Shown piece after piece: positions 42,922 to 54,738 of a stretch of 64,000 nucleotides of DNA. This stretch comes from Asterias amurensis (lineage: Eukaryota; Echinodermata; Asteroidea; Forcipulatida; Asteriidae). The stretch spans positions 8,681,391-8,745,390 of the forward strand of contig NC_092657.1 of the NCBI RefSeq assembly GCF_032118995.1. The letters are read 5' to 3'. The notes beneath the pieces are model-generated. The model searched no databases, was not told where the DNA came from, and saw only the letters and a list, made by a program, of their open reading frames with translations. The position numbers and the translations under genes are program-made. The stretch's first letter is position 1, and every line of letters starts with the position of its first letter.

Positions 42922-45900
42922 ATGACATCATGCTCACTTTCGAACGAAATCTTGGTTGCAGAACAGGGGGGGATGAAGCAGCAATGAGGCAGGCATCCCA
43001 TCATCGCCGCCAAGTCGAGTTAGCTGCAGAAAAACTTAACCTTGAAAGCCCCATCATGCTGTTAAAATTAAGCATGCCCTTGAGGTACGTTCTTCATCCT
43101 CTTTAGTAATTTGATCTCTATGGAAAAAATAATTAAAATTGCATTTGATTGGTCAATCCAAGGCAACAAGAGTGTGATATTAGGGGAATGAGTATGAGCT
43201 TGGCCAGTTTCAAACTCTCAATTTTAGACTCGGAAGGGTTTCCTCCTGATTTTGCCGTCTTAAGAAAGATCATCCAGATAGCAATGAGAACTTATGTCAG
43301 CTGTTTGTATCTTAAACTGGTTTAGGCTTAGGACACTGACAAAAGATGATGGCAAGCTGTTCTAATTAACGAGCAATGTTTGAAAGAAACTGGAATAAAT
43401 AACTTTGGTTAAAGAATTGGTGATGAGGTCTGCAGTTTTTCCTGGTGATGATGTTACCAACCAACCCTTGAGTGATTTTGTACATCTCGCAGTGTGTCTT
43501 AGGGTTTTTCTCAAGTTGGTTAGTTTCTTTCTTAGTTCAACCTTCTCATATCCATCTGGATGAGTTTTTCTAAAGGCAAAATCTGGAGCAAAAGGTTTTG
43601 TGCGAGTCAAAAAACTGAACTGACGTGTAACCTTGTAACCAAGTCTGATGAGGTCCTCCAATGTTAATATCTGGTTTTGATCAGATGTAAGTAGAGAACA
43701 ATGACTCGAGGTAGAGTTTCATTCTTGATTGGAAATCTGTGGAAGTTTGCACCATCATGACCATCCCCAAACATGATGTAGTCAGAGCCTCAATGAAGTT
43801 GAGAGTAAACTTTTCCACTTGCATGTAGATCAATGACTTGGTTTCTTGAAGTCAATTTTATGCTAGATGTGTATGTACAGTATAAAACCGATAATTTGAC
43901 GCGATACACAAAACCTCATGCAGCCGATTTCATGAAATGATAGGATTGATCTCGAGTTAGAACGAGTAACTCGTCCAAACTTAGGATTAATCTAAGGGTC
44001 GGCATGCTACAGTGCAGGGTTGGGACTCGTCCTAGGTCCTAAGATTAATCTTAAGTTAGGAAGAGTTTGGTGAAATCGACGGCTGGTGACACTGAAAGGT
44101 GATGGAGTAGACTAGACTTTGCAAAAATCCAATGTGAATTACTGTAGCAAAGATGGTTGTCACATTTAATTTTCGCACACATAAGACTCAAATTAAAAAC
44201 AATTTTGATGGTATCCACTGAAGAACAAGGTTGAATAATTTATTAAAAAAACAAGCATTTTCGGGATATTTTAAATTTGCCAAGTCATGTCTCATTGTTT
44301 TCATTAAATTATTCCACAAGTGCAATAATTTTCAGTTTTGAACATGTGCTGTTGATATAACGAATACTGTTTTTATTTTGCAGACTGTTGACAGTTCTGC
44401 AAAGTCAATCCAGAGCCCCAAAGACCCAAGTCCTATACTTAGGGTCTTTGCTCCGCTTCTGCGACTTTCTAAATGGCTCTGTCGGAATTGCCAGAAGATA
44501 TGGCATTTCCAACAGAGCCATTGCTGAGGCATCGGCGGCTTGCAGGGACTACTCTAAGAGCCTTGCCCGGAAAGTCGCAGAACATGAACAACAAATTAAG
44601 GCGACTATTGGAGGTAAGCCTGTTTTCTGATTACACTTTTTAATTGCATTCTCCTAGATATATTCCTTTGTGCTGAAACATAATAGAGATATACATGCTA
44701 CTTTAAGCAGTTGCTCTGATTCTCTTCTGATCTCCAGAAGACTTTCTGTTTATAACCGCTTAGTGCATTGTAATGGTGTTTGCTAACTGAACATGCGTTC
44801 TGATATAAACAGTAAGTTGTAAGGAAAACTAACAATAGCAAACAAATTTGAAGATGGAAGTTTGACATATCAGAATTTCATAAATTTAATTTTTAATTTA
44901 AAGGAACGTTACAGAATTGGTAAGAAACAAAAGTCGTGAAGGTCACAGATTTACATAAAACTTACACAGTTTAATGATGATGATAAGTTCAAAACACCCC
45001 TTAAAATGTCATTTTTGATTTCGCGCATGGAGTTTATTGCTCAGTGAGCATTTTATTCATTTATATTTTGGCATCCATGCAATTCAAAATTTGTAATCGT
45101 TTTTCACTATTCTCTCGTGACCCAGATGGCCGATATATCTCAAACTTCTACAGGTTTGCCAGCAACTTTTATGTTAGCAAAAGCCAATTCTGTAATGTTC
45201 CTTTAAACCTGAAAATTTCATGGTGATTTGTGACATTGTGAATCGATCTGTATTAGTGTCATGGATTTAGTTTCTTATAGTAATTAATTTTTTATTTATT
45301 GTTTATTAGATGTCATCCTGGACCGCGAAAATGTGGCCAAGTTCATTTTGAATATCAAGAATGAAGCTGAAAGGGTTACAAGTAAGACAAGATTACAAGT
45401 TTTAACTGGCATCTGATCATAAGCTTAGTTTTATGTGAAGACAGGTACATCTGTTGTGACAGTGGGGAGAAGGCATTTTATTATTTTGTATTTTACTAAT
45501 CGTTTATTATAACAGAAAAAAGTTAGAGGTGTAGTAGATATCTCTAAAATTGGTAAATTGACAGTTTTAGTATTCATTAGAAAAATGCATCCTAAATAGG
45601 CTGTCGGTAAGATGGATTTTCAATTCATACAAACCTTTTACAGAGAAAACATCAATGCTTCAAACACCAAACAAGATGGTTGCAAGCCAGACGGTAATTT
45701 TGAATTTAATGGCCAGTTGTTATTTTGTGTTCCATCCAATCGAGTTCATGGAATATTGACAATTTATATTATCTTCCAGTACGAGCTAATCCACCAATCA
45801 GAAGCTCGAACTACTAGGGGGATAAAAACATATTTGCTACAACCTCTGTTTATATCCTACTTCCTCTGTTTTTATTACACAGTGCGTATTGTGAAATGTC

Positions 45901-48900
45901 ATTTTATCACGCTCTGTATCCGGACCGCGCAAAAATTACATTCTACACTTTGTACGCGTGAAATAGCGCTCTGAATTTTTAAATTTTGCACGTTGCAAGT
46001 GAGACTGGAAAATAAGTTTGTTATCACACGCGCGCTCGTGAAATACGAAAAAAATATAGCTCGTCTGCTTCCCATCCTTCGGCCTGGATATGGGACGCAG
46101 AAGCGCTATATTTTTCGTATTTCACGAGCGCGCGTTGTGATAACTTATAATAACTTTGTAATATCATTCTGTTTTCCACAGACATTCTTGAACATAATCA
46201 TGCTACATGAAACCACGTAATTTTGCTGCGAAACATCTTGATGGCACTTCTTTTCTTGCAAGGTGCTCCGAGATCGGGAGTGGTATCAAATATGACAGTG
46301 GGGGAGTTTCTTGGTAGCAAGGAAGTCCTTGATGGAAACTTAGAAATTCATAAAATTGTGACGGTGAGTATTATACATTGATAAACTGACATCACTGCCC
46401 GCATTGTGACACTGTCTAGAAAATCCTGTTCTATCACCCCCATTCTGAAACAACTACACTGGCTCCCTATCTCTCAACGAATCATCTTCAAGCTGATGCT
46501 CATTGTCCACAAAGCTCTTAATGGCAAGGCTCCCACTATATTTCTGAATTGCTTCAAGTTTACACTCCATCAAGGAATCTTTGATCAAGTTCCATGCTTC
46601 TCCTCATTGATTCCAAGTCTCAACACTCATGGGGTGACAGGTCTTTTTCTTCAGCCGCGCCACGCATCTGGAACTCTCTACCACTTAATTTTCGATCTTG
46701 TCTTTGTACCGCAAAATTTCAAGTCTCTTCTCAAAACTTATCTTATGTCACAGGTTTTCAAGGATTAATTTTGTTGTGTCTGTTTTTCTGTATTATGTTT
46801 TGTTTTTGTTTTGTTTTTTGGTTTTACTGCGCCTTGAACACCCAGCATGGTGGATTTGTGCGCATTACAAGTCTTATTATTATTTATTATTATTATTGTT
46901 TTACACGCACTAAGGTTTTGAAGCTGCTCTGTTGAGTCTTGCATGTCAAATTATATGTTTTGTATAGGAAGTTAAATATTAAACCTTTTTTTCTCTTTAT
47001 TTGTACTCATACAGGTAAGCCATCACAAGACAAGAGGTACTTATGGACCTCAGCTAGTGCCGCTTGATAAACCTCTCCAGAGGTGGATGCAGATTTATTA
47101 TGAACTTGGCCGCCCACTCACTCCCGCTTTGAATGGAACTCAAGAGGAGGACCCTTTTTTCGTTGGGATTGGTGGTCTGGCAGTTAAGAAGGTTGCACAG
47201 GAACTGCAAAGGTAACAGAACGAGAATATTCAAGTTAAATCCTGTGTTTGTTGTAATCTGACTTTGTGATGTTGGCATGGTTGGTAACTTATTGTTTTTT
47301 TTTTCCTTGTTTTTTTTCTCGTTTTTTCTTGATCTTCTAACCTTTTGATTATGGTGTCCTGGAGCATTTCAAAGCATTATACAGTATTCATAAACAATAA
47401 TAATAATAATATTAATAATAATAATAATATGAAACATTTATATAGCGCTCTACGGAGAACAGAGCGCTTTACATGAGACTATGACAACAAAACAAAAGAA
47501 AAACAAACAAACTAGGATGGGTGGGGAAAAAGAAATGTCTTGAGGAGGCTTTTGAATACAGGCAACGAGATTGCCTCTCTCAGACCCGCGGGGAGCTCAT
47601 TCCATAGGCGAGGGGCAGCTATGGAGAATGAGCTATCCCCAGCTTTCCGTCTAGTTCTAGGAACGGAAAGCCGGGTCTGATCAGCTGATGAGCGGAGTCG
47701 TTGCCTGTATTCATCAGCAGTATTGGAGTTTTGGGAATGAACAAGTTCAACCAGATATGATGGAGACTGGGTGTGGAGGATTTTGTATACATGAGTGAAA
47801 ATTTTGAAGTTGATACGTTCTTTAACAGGGAGCCAATGCAGCGATGCAATCAGGCCGGCAGAAGGCTGGTCACGGCCACACGCAAATACTAGCCGAGCGG
47901 CCTTGTTTTGTAGACGCTGGAGTCGAGTGAGGTCATTTTCGTGGGCACCTACCAAAAGAGAGTTGGCATAGTCAAGACGGGACAAGACCAGACTTCTGAC
48001 GGCATGATGGCAAGCGCTTTGTGTAATAAACCGGCGAATACGCCATAGATTACGTATGTGGAAATTAACAGTTTTACATACAGAGCTAATGTGATGAGAC
48101 ATATTCAGAGAACAATCAAGCGAGACTCCTAGGTTCTTAACAGATGTGGAAGCAGGAATTGTAAAGTCGGCCAATATTAGTTCAAGATTAGGGAGAGTGG
48201 ATAAAACATGACTGTTCGCAAAAACAATAAACTCGGTCTTTCCCTGGTTCAGCTGAAGCATGTTTTGAGCCATCCATTTGTTGATGGCAAGCACACATGA
48301 TGATAATTTGCTGAGTACACGCTGACGATAACCTTCAGACTTAGGGTCAAACTCAGCATAGAGCTGAATATCATCAGCGTATTCATGAAATGAGATACCA
48401 TGTTGACGAATGATCTCGCCAATGGGATTGGTGTACAAAATGAAAGCCAACGGACCTACTATGGACCCCTGAGGTATGGAATAGGTAAAGATATGATGTC
48501 TTGAGAAATCGCCTTTTATCGAAACTTTGGTGGTATGGTTTTTGATATAAGTGCTGAACCAAGTATTGACCGTACTGCTTATTCCAAATTGAGTATGAAG
48601 TCTCTGGATGAGAATGTCGTGGTCAACCGTGTCAAAGGCGGCAGACATGTCAAGCAACACCAAGAGAACAGCTTTACTTTTATCAAGGGAACGAAGAATG
48701 TCATTTTTCACCCGAAGGAGGGCAGTCTCAGTACTATGAAAGCGCTTGTAAGCAGACTGGAACTGTTCCCCTAGTGTGTAGCTGTCCACATGATTAATTA
48801 CTTGACATGTTGCCACCTTCTCTACGACCTTGGACAAAAAGGGTACATTGGCTACAGGACGGTAACTCTTAAGATCATTACTGTCAAGAGAACTCTTCTT

Positions 48901-51900
48901 AAGTACAGGAGTAATTACAGAGTGTTTAAGATTGGACGGGAATATACCAGATGAGAGGGAAGCATTAACAATCTTTGTGATAACCGGGAGAAGAGTGGAT
49001 AGATTGTTTTTAACCAACCAGGATGGTAAGGTGTCCAATGAGCAAGATTTGTTTGAAAGACGCATGATAATTTGTTTAACGGCGTCACAAGTAAGCTGCT
49101 CAAATTCTGGCATACAAAAGACAGTGAAAGTCTGTTTAGGAACAATGACATTGGTATCAGGGTGTGAACTGACATTGGAGCGTATGGTATCAACCTTGTC
49201 CTTGAAAAAGGACAGAAAGTTGTCAGCAAGCTTTGTGTTAGAATCACATTCAGGTAAAACTTGAGCAGTCTTGTTAAGAAGAACATTAATTATGGCATAC
49301 ATATCTTTGATATTACAATTGGTACATTTATCGGAAAAGTACATAATCTTAGAATCAGTGATCAATTTGTTAACATGTTCCTTTTCAGAACGGAAGGCTT
49401 GTTCGTCAAACGCTGAGTTGCTCTTTTTCCATTTCCGTTCAAGCCGACGTCGAACACGCCTTTCAGTATGGATGGAGTTGTTGTACCATGGGAGTTTGGG
49501 TTTGACGGTACGTTCCCTGGTCACAAAGGGACAAACTTCGTCAAGGACGGTAGAAGTTATTGAACAGTAAGACTGTGAGAATGTTAGGGTTGGTACTATC
49601 CGGAAAGACTGTGAACCGGTCGTGAAGAAGCTCTGCAAAGCGCTCGTGGTCCATCTTGCCATACTCACGAAATGTAGTTGAGATCTTCAGTGGTGGAGGA
49701 TTGGCACACAAGATGACACATTTCACTACGTGGTGATCAGAGTGAAGCAAGGGGTCAACTTGAACTTCGTGGATTAGATCTTCATCATCACGAGATATAA
49801 CTAGGTCCAAGGTATGCCCATGCTTGTGTGTTGGGCCGTTGACGTGCTGAATAAAACCTGCATTGGAAACGATCTTGGTGAACTTATTGGAGTCCCGGTT
49901 ATCAAGTGAGTCAACATGAGCATTGAAATCACCTAGTATGGCAGTTTTGTAAGGAGTGACCAACTTCTCGTCGAGAAAGGTTTCAAGCTCGTCCAAAAAT
50001 TCAGATGTTTTCAGCCCATTTGCACGTGACGGAGGTGGACGATATATGCCGATAAGTTGGATGGAGTTGTTGAGAGTAACGATGCAATGTTCAAAGTTAA
50101 TGGATGAAAAATCGGATAGAGTAGAGCATAGTTGAAGAGATTTTTTGTACACAATGCCAATTCCTCCACCGTAGGTCTTACCGCCACGAGGAAAATTGAT
50201 AAAGCTGTAACCAGGGGGTGTAAACTCACCAATTACCACCATGTCGTCATCGGATAACCAGGTTTCAGTCGGTAGCATTATATCAACATCAAACAATATA
50301 ATGTGGTCCAATAAGGTGGTGGTTTTGTTGGGAACGGAGTTCGCATTCCAGAGATGTATGGATAGACTGGAAAATACCTAAGACAGTCTGATTTATCCAT
50401 TCCGATTGGTCGAGAGGGCATCACGAGTTGTTGTTCTTGATAATTTATCTCAAGTTTGTCTTGGAAAAATTATAAGGTCCAGGCCTCGGCGCGGGTTTAA
50501 ACCACTAGTTGAAAACCTCTTCACCACACGTAGTTTCCCTTATTAAAACCATGTCCTGTCTTTAGTACATTATCAAGACTTAAAGGATATTTCAAAATTA
50601 CCCGTTTTAATTTGAAATTGTTTACGATGTATTTTGATGTTTGAAATTTTTTCTTTTAAGGCTTTGGGATAGGCATGACTTCACAGGGAAAATTAATCCC
50701 AACATCATTCGGAAGACAGTTGCTACTCTTGTAAGTATTTGCATGTATGCATGTTATGTTTTTCTTGTATGCATTGTCTGGTTTGAGTTACATTACATTT
50801 ATTGTTCAGGTAGACTGCACATTTATTGCCAACGGAGGAGATCCAAAACCACTTAGTATGTTAATATGTATTCCATGTGGTGTATTGATTTTAAATGTAC
50901 AAGACTATGTTGTCATCTAAGGTACTTTTTAAAAAGGGTCAAGTTTATTACCAATTGAAAATGTTGCAGAATGCAAACGGAGGATGCAGTTTAACTGTTC
51001 AAACATTAAGTAGAATTGTTTTGGTAACCTCATATACTTCTGTTGTTATCTTTTTGGATGTTTCAGCATTTATTGCTGATCAATGGAAGTTAAGATAGTT
51101 GCTATTTTGTGTTAATTTTCAGAATCAAGGTTCAAATTTACAACCATCAGAAAAGACCGGGGTCAGTCAACTTATGGGGCACTTAGAAACCACCCAAAAG
51201 AAGTACTAAACAGCCAATCAAGCCCGAGTGGAAGCAATCAAGTATAAGAGAACCATTCATCAGTTGTTGTATGAGGTAGGTGCTGCTAAAATACTGCCAA
51301 GATTTATTTTACTGTAAGTAAGGGCAGATCTTTAAAGAGGACTCTAACAAGCTTTTAAGGGGAGTCAAAGGTTTTAGGATGATTGTTGTGAAGGCGAGTT
51401 TCTGGCGTTGGTGGACCTCTTTAACCACTTTTTCACCACTGAATTGTGTTTTTATAGCAGTACAAAGAAGGCTGAGTTTCCCATGTGATATACATAATTA
51501 TGATACAAGTCTAATTTCAACCTTTTTTTCACCAGAACACTCCAGGTGGATCGGCAAATGACTCGGACCCAGAGCAGGTAAGTTAATGTGGACTGGGTTT
51601 CTCGCAATAATGACCTCATAGAATACGAAGCTAGACAGGTTGTTTAAACAATTTCAATGCTTTATGTGGTTAATTTTAAATTTAAGAAAAAGCAGAGGGA
51701 CTATGAAACAAGCTACTGGGCCTGCTGGTCACTGAAAAAGTTTCCTTAATACTGACGACGCACAGTGAGATCCTGGACACTATAAGACACATTCTTATAC
51801 ATTCTTATAGTTTTTTTCATTGTACTATGTGACACTAAAATTGTGGTTGTGTGCATGTTTGTTTGTTGTAGGAGGTACTGCTACCAGTTCCGCAAGCAGC

Positions 51901-51934
51901 TACTACATATCAGAGATCTTTCAGTAAACACCAG
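42922..51934 (+). CDS. tyrosine recombinase-like gene (at least nine exons, partial)
   Basis: Plus-strand exons with AG/GT borders and agreeing phases: 42922-43084, 44384-44613, 45310-45381, 46263-46363, 47015-47211, 50661-50730, 51123-51275, 51536-51579, 51872-51934. The first two give an N-terminal helical domain (VLYLGSLLRFCDFLNGSVGI). The core reads SAPRSGVVSNMTVGEFLGS (Arg I), VSHHKTRGTYGPQLVPL (Lys), INPNIIRKTVATL (Arg II), QLMGHLETTQKKY (His, Tyr). A TAA at 51207-51209 follows the tyrosine directly, yet the frame reads on (TANQARVEAIKYKRTIHQLL) into two more in-phase exons. Upstream exons were not found. Probably a Crypton-derived or related recombinase; whether it cuts DNA is unknown. 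Confidence 0.65.
43362..43661 (-). CDS. unknown basic open frame inside an intron
   Basis: Minus-strand open frame of 99 codons with LEDLIRLGYKVTRQFSFLTR, FAPDFAFRKTHPDGYEKVEL and KKLTNLRKTLRHTARCTKSL. Composition is strongly protein-like (Lys/Arg/Leu-rich, few stops nearby). It lies antisense within intron 1 of the recombinase gene. Upstream on the minus strand another frame gives YIMFGDGHDGANFHRFPIKN, which may belong to it. Not recognised; possibly part of an old transposon. Confidence 0.3.
   Translation of the reverse strand: MEDLIRLGYKVTRQFSFLTRTKPFAPDFAFRKTHPDGYEKVELRKKLTNLRKTLRHTARCTKSLKGWLVTSSPGKTADLITNSLTKVIYSSFFQTLLVN
46018..46145. repeat. near-perfect hairpin repeat
   Basis: GTTATCACACGCGCGCTCGT plus GAAATACGAAAAAAATATAGC is followed after about 45 bp by its complement (GCTATATTTTTCGTATTTCA, then CGAGCGCGCGTTGTGATAAC). 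Arms of about 41 bp. It lies in an intron of the recombinase gene and is probably a small non-autonomous transposon or its end. Confidence 0.8.
46388..46905 (+). mobile_element. LINE 3' fragment (CR1/L2 type)
   Basis: Starts inside the C-terminal part of the reverse transcriptase gene (VTLSRKSCSITPILKQLHWL), changes frame once to RSFSSAAPRIWNSLPLNFRS, then a 3' untranslated region (TACTGCGCCTTGAACACC, GTGCGCATTACAAG) and a TTATTATTATT tail. Strongly 5'-truncated, inserted in the intron between exons 4 and 5 of the recombinase gene, same strand. Confidence 0.85.
47395..50370 (-). mobile_element. CR1/L2-type LINE, nearly complete pol
   Basis: Minus strand. An APE-type endonuclease starts at about 50365 (LWNANSVPNKTTTLLDHI), with LPTETWLSDDD, GGIGIVYKKSLQ, LIGIYRPPPS, ILGDFNAHVDSLDN and LLHSDHHVV. 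It ends in a frame change at about 49600. The reverse transcriptase frame (49668-47512, 718 codons) has LKSYRPVANVPFLSKVVEKV, LLDMSAAFDTVDHDIL, SIPQGSIVGPLAFILYTNPI and HEYADDIQLYAEF, and ends FKSLLKTFLFPHPS. The 3' region has TATATAGCGCTCTACGG and an AATAAT simple repeat at 47397-47430. It sits antisense in the intron between exons 5 and 6 of the recombinase gene. Confidence 0.9.
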
Positions 51935-51939
51935 GTATG

Positions 51940-53300
51940 TATTCAAAAGACAATGTATTAAAAGGACGCAACATACCACAAATAAGCATGTAAGAACAAT
52001 GACCAAACAGCCCCCACTCACAACCCAGTAAACAAAGGAACGTTAAAAACACGTGAAAAACACGTGAAATTCGAGAAAAGGTTTGGTGCGAATCACGTTC
52101 TTGAAAAACGTGAAAATCTCCTCGGAGGCGTTAATGCGTTTTTGCTAAATATTCACGTTATACCCTGAACGTGAATGTCACGTGAATTTCACTTCCATAA
52201 TAACGTTACCAGTCCAATCCTAAAAAACGCGCATTCCAAACCAGAAAATAACGTAAAATACCCGTTATTAAATCGCTATTACCCTGCGTTATATTCACGT
52301 GTTTTATCCGTTGTTGATTCAAGTTTGTTTTACACTTAAAGGTCACGTTATGGTCAGCTATACAGATAACGTTTTTCAAAGCACGGGATAATCTCGTTGG
52401 AGGCCTCAATGGAATACACTGGACATTTCCTTATTATAATAACGTTATTTGCCGGTTGTTTATCAACGTGTTTTGGACACCTGATAATCACGTTCTTATT
52501 CTATTATAAAAGAACTGTTTTTTTTTCTCATTTAATGAAAACGTCATTATCCCGACATATGAACTCCCTTTTTGCATACCTAATAATCACGTTCATAACT
52601 GGTTGTAGAAACCCCTTTTGTGCACGCCCAGTAAATCACGTTCTTAAAAAACGTGAAAATCTCTTCGGAGGCGTTAATGCGTTTTTGCTAAATAATCACG
52701 TCATACCCTGCACGTGAATGCCACGTGAATTTCACTTTCATAATCACGTTCTTAACTGGTTGTAGAAACCCCTTTTTGCACACCTAATAATAACGTTCTT
52801 AGCTGGTTGTAGAAACCCATTTTTCACACCTAATAATCACGTGTTTAACCCTTTACAGAAAACCCTTTTTGCACACCTAATAATCGCGTTCTAAGCTGGT
52901 TGTAGAAACCCCTTTTTGCACACCTAATAATCGCGTTCTAAGCTGGTTGTAGAAACCCCTTTTTGCACACCTAATAATCGCGTTCTAAGCTGGTTGTAGA
53001 AACCCCTTTTTGCACACCTAATAATAACGTTCTTAATCCTTTACAGAGACCCCTTTTCGCACGCTTGGTGTTCACGTTCTTAACCGGTTCTAGAAACCAC
53101 TTTTTTATACCGAATAATCACGTTCTTGACCCGTTATAAACAGCCTTAACCAAACCTAATAATTACTGTTTCAGCCGGTTAGAGAAACCAATTGTTGAAC
53201 ACCTAATAACAACGTTATTATTCGGCATTAGAAATCCCCGTTTTCGCTCTAATACATGTAATCACTTTCTTCACCAGTTATAGAATACGGGTTTAGAATA
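51940..53300. repeat. minisatellite, unit about 47 bp, ACGT-rich
   Basis: The best block is at about 52735-53060: units reading GTTGTAGAAACCCCTTTTTG then CACACCTAATAATCGCGTTC and TAAGCTG, period 47, two to three nearly identical. Diverged units extend on both sides. A further phrase of about 100 bp (AACGTGAAAATCTCCTCGGA, GGCGTTAATGCGTTTTTGCT) occurs at 52106 and again at 52649. CACGTGAA and AACGTGAA words recur throughout. No gene. Confidence 0.8.
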
Positions 53301-53683
53301 TAGAGCACCATTATTTAAAAATAAATTTACATTAGTAACTTACAGATCAACATTACAAAACGTATGCAAAACCTTTAATTTGTTTTACACTTTAATTGTT
53401 CACAACAAAAGTTAACACATAACCATAACTGTAACGAGATGCAAAACTATTCAGTCTCAATGAAAAGTTATTCCTAAGTATCCCACCAACTTTAACAAGT
53501 TTAATAATTAAAAATAAAATTATCCATTCCAATACACATTCCAAGGGATAATGACATCAGCATCCAAACTTCACAACAATGAAAATAATTACCAGAATTG
53601 TACATTCCTCACCAACATTTCCCTGCATATATCTTCATTTCCAAACTTGATGACTTTCCCTGAATATTTTTCCACTTAAAAGC
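53301..53683. other. AT-rich non-coding stretch
   Basis: Nothing recognised. Confidence 0.5.
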
Positions 53684-54342
53684 ACTGGACACCTTTGGAA
53701 ATTCATTGTCAAAGAACAGTCTTCCCACTTATGCATAAAATAACAAACCTGTGTAAATTTGGACTCAATTGGTCGTCGAACTTGCGAGAAAAAGAAAAAA
53801 CACACTTGTCGCACAAGTTGTGTGTTTTCAGACGCCTTATGAATTCGAGACCTCAAGTTTAGTTAAAATAATATTTCAGTGACAAATTATTTTTTTCTCA
53901 AAAACTACTTTACTTCAGAAGGAGCCGTTTCTCAACATGCGTTATACTATCAATAGCTCTCCATTGCTCTACACCAAGTAAGTTTTTATAACAATTTTGG
54001 GGCATTACTCAAAGTCATTGTTAGCATACAAAACTTACTTGGTAACAAGCAATGGAGAGCTGTTGATAGTATAAAACATTGTGGGAAACGGCTCTCTAAG
54101 AAGTAATGTAGTTTTTGAGAAAGTAATTTCTCACTAAAATATTTGAATTGAATTCGAGACCTCAGCTGAGGTCTCGAATTCAAGCATCTGAAAGCACACA
54201 AATTTTCTTCCATTATTCTCTCGCAACTTCGACGACCAATTGAGTTCAAATTTTCACAGGTTTGTTATTTTAAGCATATGTTGAGATACACCAAGTGAGA
54301 AGACTGGTCTTTGACAATTACCAAAGGTGTCCAGTGCCTTTA
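53684..54342. repeat. palindromic dispersed repeat, complete
   Basis: Starts AAAAGCACTGGACACCTTTG and ends CCAAAGGTGTCCAGTGCCTTT. The two arms of about 310 bp pair along their whole length around a centre near 54010 and also contain a short internal palindrome (GAGACCTCAGCTGAGGTCTC). It has no coding capacity. Single-arm relatives lie at 11221, 11823 and 21615. I recall this family from sea star genomes. Confidence 0.85.
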
Positions 54343-54738
54343 AAAGAAAACCTACTTACTCAGATGTTTAGATTGAGTTTTAATATTCCATCTACATCTA
54401 CAAACATGAGTGTTTTCAGTAAACAGCTAAGCATAACTTCTCTTACAATTTATCAATTTGTTTCATTCTTTTTTTAGATAAGCAGGAAAGAATGCTTGTT
54501 TAATATGAGCTTCACTAGGGTTTTGAGTGTCAGTACAGTTGCTGTTTTGATTTTAAATCATAAATCTCAGTTAACTTCATTTTGACTTGCCCTGTACAGC
54601 TAAAATGCTTTGCTTGACATTTGTTTTGTCAAGTATTCCGTGGACAGCTTGCAAAATGAGTACCTTAATTCAGGAATGATCAATTTCTTTCATTCTTTTT
54701 TTTCTAAGAAGCAGGAGAGAGTGCTTAAGCTATACATC
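54343..54738. other. non-coding stretch downstream of the minus-strand gene
   Basis: No exon or known repeat recognised; presumably the 3' flank of the gene that ends at 54739. Confidence 0.45.

Noticed and set aside
45612-46220. Plus-strand open frames of 75-120 codons in the intron before the hairpin
   Set aside because: No splice support, unbiased composition, and one runs through the hairpin repeat.
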